DNA from: Rhyacichthys aspro
Taxonomy: Eukaryota; Chordata; Actinopteri; Gobiiformes; Rhyacichthyidae
NCBI GenBank assembly: GCA_036850595.1
Contig: CM072152.1
Location: forward strand, 23,883,179 to 23,947,178
Reading direction: 5' to 3'
DNA: 64,000 nucleotides
In this document: positions 60,781 to 64,000 of the stretch, one piece after another
Numbering within the stretch: the first letter of the stretch is position 1
Layout of the letters: each line of letters begins with the position of its first letter
Made by a program: the position numbers and the translations under genes
Notes under the pieces: generated by a model
What the model saw: only the letters and a program-made list of their open reading frames with translations
What the model was told of the DNA's origin: nothing
Databases searched by the model: none

Positions 60781-60985
60781 CTAAAAGGTGATACGGATTT
60801 TTAATGGAGAATTGAAAAAAAAATGATTAGGTTGTGGAGAGTTGGAGGCGCTGCAGCATTTTAAACCGATTGTTGTGAGAGAAGCTGGAGGAAAATCTAC
60901 GCTCCGGAAAGAACAGGAATGGACTTAGTCACAGAAAGAGAAAGAAGGAGCAGGACTTTAAGAACTTAGGGTTAAGAGTCCAGAG

Positions 60986-61266
60986 CAATGGGGACTGTGG
61001 AAAAGAGGTGGAGAAAAGTGTCAGGTCTGATGAAAGGAAAGGTTGAAGTTCTTTTAAGGAGTGACAAAGATGTATAGGATCAGGAAGGAGTCCATCAGAG
61101 GAACATCTCAGGTCAGATGAGAGACTGAGAGGGTTTGGATATGTTCAGAGGAAGGAGAGTGAATATATCGGTCGAAGGAGGCAGGAGACCAGGAGGAAGA
61201 CCAAAGAGGAGGTTTAAGGATGTAGTGAAGGAGACATGAAGGTTTGAGAGGAGAGGATGTAGTGAG
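60986..61266 (+). mobile_element. LINE reverse transcriptase C-terminal remnant, copy 2
   Basis: From 61122 the frame reads RLRGFGYVQRKESEYIGRR without a stop, and the +1 frame then gives GRRPGGRPKRRFKDVVKE. This is closer to the family pattern (SEYIGRR...GRPKRRFMDVVKE) than copy 1, which has stops at both places. The frameshift is still present, so it is not functional. Confidence 0.68.
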
Positions 61267-61368
61267 GGGCTGCGATAGTGAATAAGAAACCTCTCAGGGC
61301 CCAAAGATGGTGATACTTCATCTTCATTTGAGTCTTACAGAAGTTACCTTACATTAATATTATTTTTA

Positions 61369-61860
61369 CAGGTTTTAGTTGGATTTGAGCAGGTTTTAGT
61401 TGGATTTTATCAGGTTTTAATTGGATTTGAAAAGGTTGTAGTTGGATTTGGGCAGGTTTTAGTTGGATTTGACCAGGTTTTAGTTGGATTTGAGCAGGTT
61501 TTAGTTGGATTTGAGCAGGTTTTGTTGGATTTGAAAAGGTTTTAGTTGGATTTAAACAGGTTTTGGGTGGATTTAAACAGGTTTTTGTTGGATTTAAACA
61601 GGTTTTTGTTGGATTTAAACAGGTTTTTGTTGGATTTAAACAGGTTTTAGGTGGATTTGAACAGGTTTTTGTTGGATTTAAACAGGTTTTAGGTGGATTT
61701 AAACAGGTTTTAGTTGGATTTGAACAGGTTTTTGTTGGATTTAAACAGGTTTTAGGTGGATTTTTTCAGGTTTTAGTTGGATTTGAACAGCGTTTAGTTG
61801 TATTTGAGCAGGCATTAGTAGGATTTCACAGGTTTTGAGGGATTTGAACAGGTTTTATTT
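61369..61860 (+). repeat. 21-bp minisatellite, copy 2
   Basis: About 23 units of the GGTTTTAGTTGGATTTGA family. It is about 26 bases shorter than copy 1 and has a run of consecutive TTTTTGTTGGATTTAAACAG units not seen in the same form there, so the arrays have rearranged since duplication. The 91-codon forward frame 61563-61838 is the repeat. Confidence 0.93.
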
Positions 61861-62065
61861 ATCTTTGAAACAAAAACTGGCTGAAGAGAACAGCCCAAAG
61901 AAGATGATGTATATTGGATATGCTTCCTAAATACTTCATTTCAATCTGTCACATCTGTAACGACTCACAATATAAACAGTAGATTTCAAAAACACACTCC
62001 TTCAGGGCGAAAACCAATCGAACACATCCTCATACAGCATCTCTCCACAACAGCAGAGTGAATCC

Positions 62066-62326
62066 AGCTGGAGTGAGACACCGTCGACTGCTGCTGACGA
62101 CCATCGAGCCTCATTTGCATTGAGCTCGGGCCCCGGCACCTTTCCTCGGTCGGCTCCTCGGGGCCGTGATTGGCAGCGGCTCGATCCCAGCCAGACGCCG
62201 AGATGTCACTGATCTATCGCTGCATTCAAAGCAGCCGCTGGCCCCGACGCCTCGCAGCGCCGCAAACCTCAACTCAATTTCACCTTTTGCTTAGATCAGT
62301 TTTTGAGTGACACTTTTGAATGTGAC
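62066..62326. promoter_or_regulatory. CpG-dense, near-invariant stretch, copy 2
   Basis: Matches 21640-21900 with one substitution noticed. Function is unknown; see copy 1 for the argument. Confidence 0.35.
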
Positions 62327-63481
62327 CCAATCTGAGGCGGGTTTGATGGATGCATCCTGCAGCGACCCGAGTGAGCAAATAACTGCAAATTCAGTCGTAT
62401 TTTTATCCATGATATAAACAGACTCAGTGAATGTCAAGTTCACAGTGGATTTGTCATTGGACACAAAAAAATACTGACCTTCTACTAACGTTTGGGTTAT
62501 TTTCTGTATTTTTGCAACGTTAATGTTGAACAAATTTATATCATCCTCAAAGTTTTCCCTTTAAAGCACTGATTTAACCCAAAATGCCACTAAAATTATC
62601 CAGTGTTGACCTTTGTATCATTGACTGTAAGTGCTCTCAAGTCGTTTGGAGGAAAACATTTATTAATATTCACCAGTAAAGCCATTTTTTTCCAAACTTA
62701 AAAAAAAAAAAAAGTGACATTTGAGAGTTTCAAATTATCTTCATCCCTATTTAACCCTTTTATCTGAAGTTTAGCCATTTGTTATCCAATACATTACTGT
62801 TTATAGAATTAAACTGTTGCTAAGCCCCGCCCCCAATTTCCATTAATCAATTATGTTAATACTCTCTGTAGAAAAGCACTAAAAATATAATCATTTCAAC
62901 TCGTATTTGTTGTTTTGGAGGAGATTATATTAAACCCATTGTTTGTAAAACTATCTGAACAGGTTGTTGCTCATTGACCCACCGTCCTGTGTCCATTTTA
63001 TTTTCTCCAAAAGCTGTGAGCCAACATCACTAAGTGCCCCATGAGCAGGTCGTAACTGACTCATAAAACTGGAGCTGCAGCTGTTTTACAGGAATATACT
63101 GTTCTACAACAAAATACGAGAGATGCTACAACACACTCAACATTACTTTTTTATTTGAAGAGGCCCCGGACGACTCATTCAGAGCACCTTGCTGTTCTTG
63201 GGACATTAGAACAAGGGTTTTCAGCCTTTAGTGACCATCTGAAACTGAAACTCGACACACAAAAGATTGCTTTGACAGGCTTCTTACACGATACATAGTT
63301 GATTCATCTTCAGTTTGGACGTACGACTACAGATGTATAAACTCATGATATCATTATTCTCTCAGCGGGCATTTGTGGCACAGCAGTAAAAAGAGTTAAG
63401 TGACTGTTTATACTTGATTGCTTCTTTTTGTTTATACCAAACCAGAGAAATGATCTATTCCTATTCCTATTATTGGTTTGT
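62327..63481. other. Unannotated part of duplication, copy 2
   Basis: Aligns with 21901-23066 with scattered changes (for example a CTATTCCTATT expansion near 63456). No gene is supported. Confidence 0.55.
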
Positions 63482-63829
63482 GTAATCCAGGGTAAAAGCT
63501 GCCCTGGAATTAGTTTCCACACGAGTAGGTTTTTCCAACACTCTCTTGACCTTAAAACTCATATTAGTCACCTGACTGTAGTCACCTGATTATTTCAGTC
63601 CAATCATACTCTTTGGAGGGACTGTTTAAGCTCTACCTGGTCTTCCTCTCATCAGTCGAGTGGGAGACAGCAGCTGCAGGTCAGAACCTCCAAACAAACT
63701 CATTATTTTGGTTCCTTTAATTTTCTGTTCCTGGTTCAATCCACCGTTTCACTCTTTAGATCCTGATCATTGTGTTGTTGGGGACTTTAAAGCTGTGTGT
63801 GTCAAGTTGACAAATGGAAGTGGTGAGTC
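63482..63829 (+). repeat. Three-copy unit with promoter-like and exon-like signals, unit 2
   Basis: CCAAT at 63600-63604, a TTTAAG element about 25 bases later, a CAG/GTCAGA donor-like site, acceptor TTTCACTCTTTAG ending at 63759, a 63-bp segment (63760-63822) and GTGAGT (63823-63828). The segment is open in phase 1-1 (DPDHCVVGDFKAVCV...). It differs from unit 1 at several sites but keeps length, phase and both splice signals. Confidence 0.45.
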
Positions 63830-63963
63830 TGAATGTTCGTATTGTTTGTTAACTTTGAGTTGACACTGACCTGTTAGCATCAAGCATTAACGGCTAAATG
63901 CTAACATGTGGTTTTGTCCGTATGTACATTTATGTAGATCATTAATTTGAAGCTACTTAATGT

Positions 63964-63992
63964 GTTAGCATGCTAACGATTAGCATGCCAAC
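63964..63992. repeat. Nested TTAGCATGCTAA palindrome, copy 2
   Basis: Same stem structure as 23563-23591 with a CGA loop and one mismatch in the right arm (TTAGCATGCCAAC). Confidence 0.75.
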
Positions 63993-64000
63993 GATTAGCA

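Larger units (their letters stand above)
60009..64000 (+). repeat. Segmental duplication, copy 2
   Basis: A direct repeat of 19435-23600, starting at the gap and running off the window end. All landmarks keep their order. Small indels, substitutions, one minisatellite contraction and the micro-inversion at 60746-60780 separate the copies. It could be a true tandem-type paralogue about 40 kb away or a mis-scaffolded alternative haplotype. Confidence 0.9.

Noticed and set aside
61563..61838. 91-codon frame with GFKQVFV-type heptads (and similar frames at 56412-56914)
   Set aside because: Produced by a 21-bp minisatellite whose period is a multiple of three. Other units in the same arrays break the frame, and there is no start context, domain or splice support.

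Overview
The window looks like AT-rich, gene-poor nuclear DNA from a ray-finned (teleost) fish. Evidence: reading frames are broken everywhere, AAAT/TTC/TG microsatellites and minisatellites are abundant, and there are decayed non-LTR retrotransposon pieces of kinds common in teleosts (an L2/CR1-like reverse transcriptase end, an 'RLRWFGHVQR' type C-terminus, and typical LINE 3' tails). The teleost assignment rests on remembered repeat families, not on a search. I find no protein-coding gene, tRNA or rRNA that I can support. The longest open frames lie in simple repeats or have no recognisable domain.

Layout. 1-19.4 kb: mostly unique intergenic DNA with LINE fragments (600, 3877, 8080 and 11488 reverse), two copies of a roughly 0.6-kb dispersed repeat (5.4 and 14.6 kb), a 200-bp AAAT tract, a CpG-dense block at 15.35 kb and a CTCF-like site at 18.2 kb. 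19.4-25.3 kb: a composite repeat block (AAAT microsatellite, LINE remnant, 21-bp minisatellite, a CpG-dense near-invariant stretch, then a unit with promoter-like and exon-like signals that recurs inverted 1.56 kb downstream). 25.3-42.5 kb: intergenic DNA with a second 21-bp minisatellite locus, an antisense LINE remnant, a G-rich minisatellite, a 21-bp perfect hairpin and an internally deleted copy of the dispersed repeat. 42.5-60 kb: a 62-bp minisatellite, reverse copies of the dispersed repeat, a 0.69-kb TTC-rich tract, an inverted-orientation 21-bp minisatellite and two more CTCF-like sites. 59,909-60,008 is a gap of exactly 100 N. 60,009-64,000 is a second, direct copy of 19.4-23.6 kb, about 97-98% identical by eye, with a 35-bp micro-inversion between the copies.

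No genes act together here. The most notable structures are the gap-bounded duplication (real paralogue or assembly artefact), the three-copy unit with a splice-bracketed 63-bp phase-1 segment, and a minisatellite family that travels with a dispersed repeat. I did not find a convincing new biological system.
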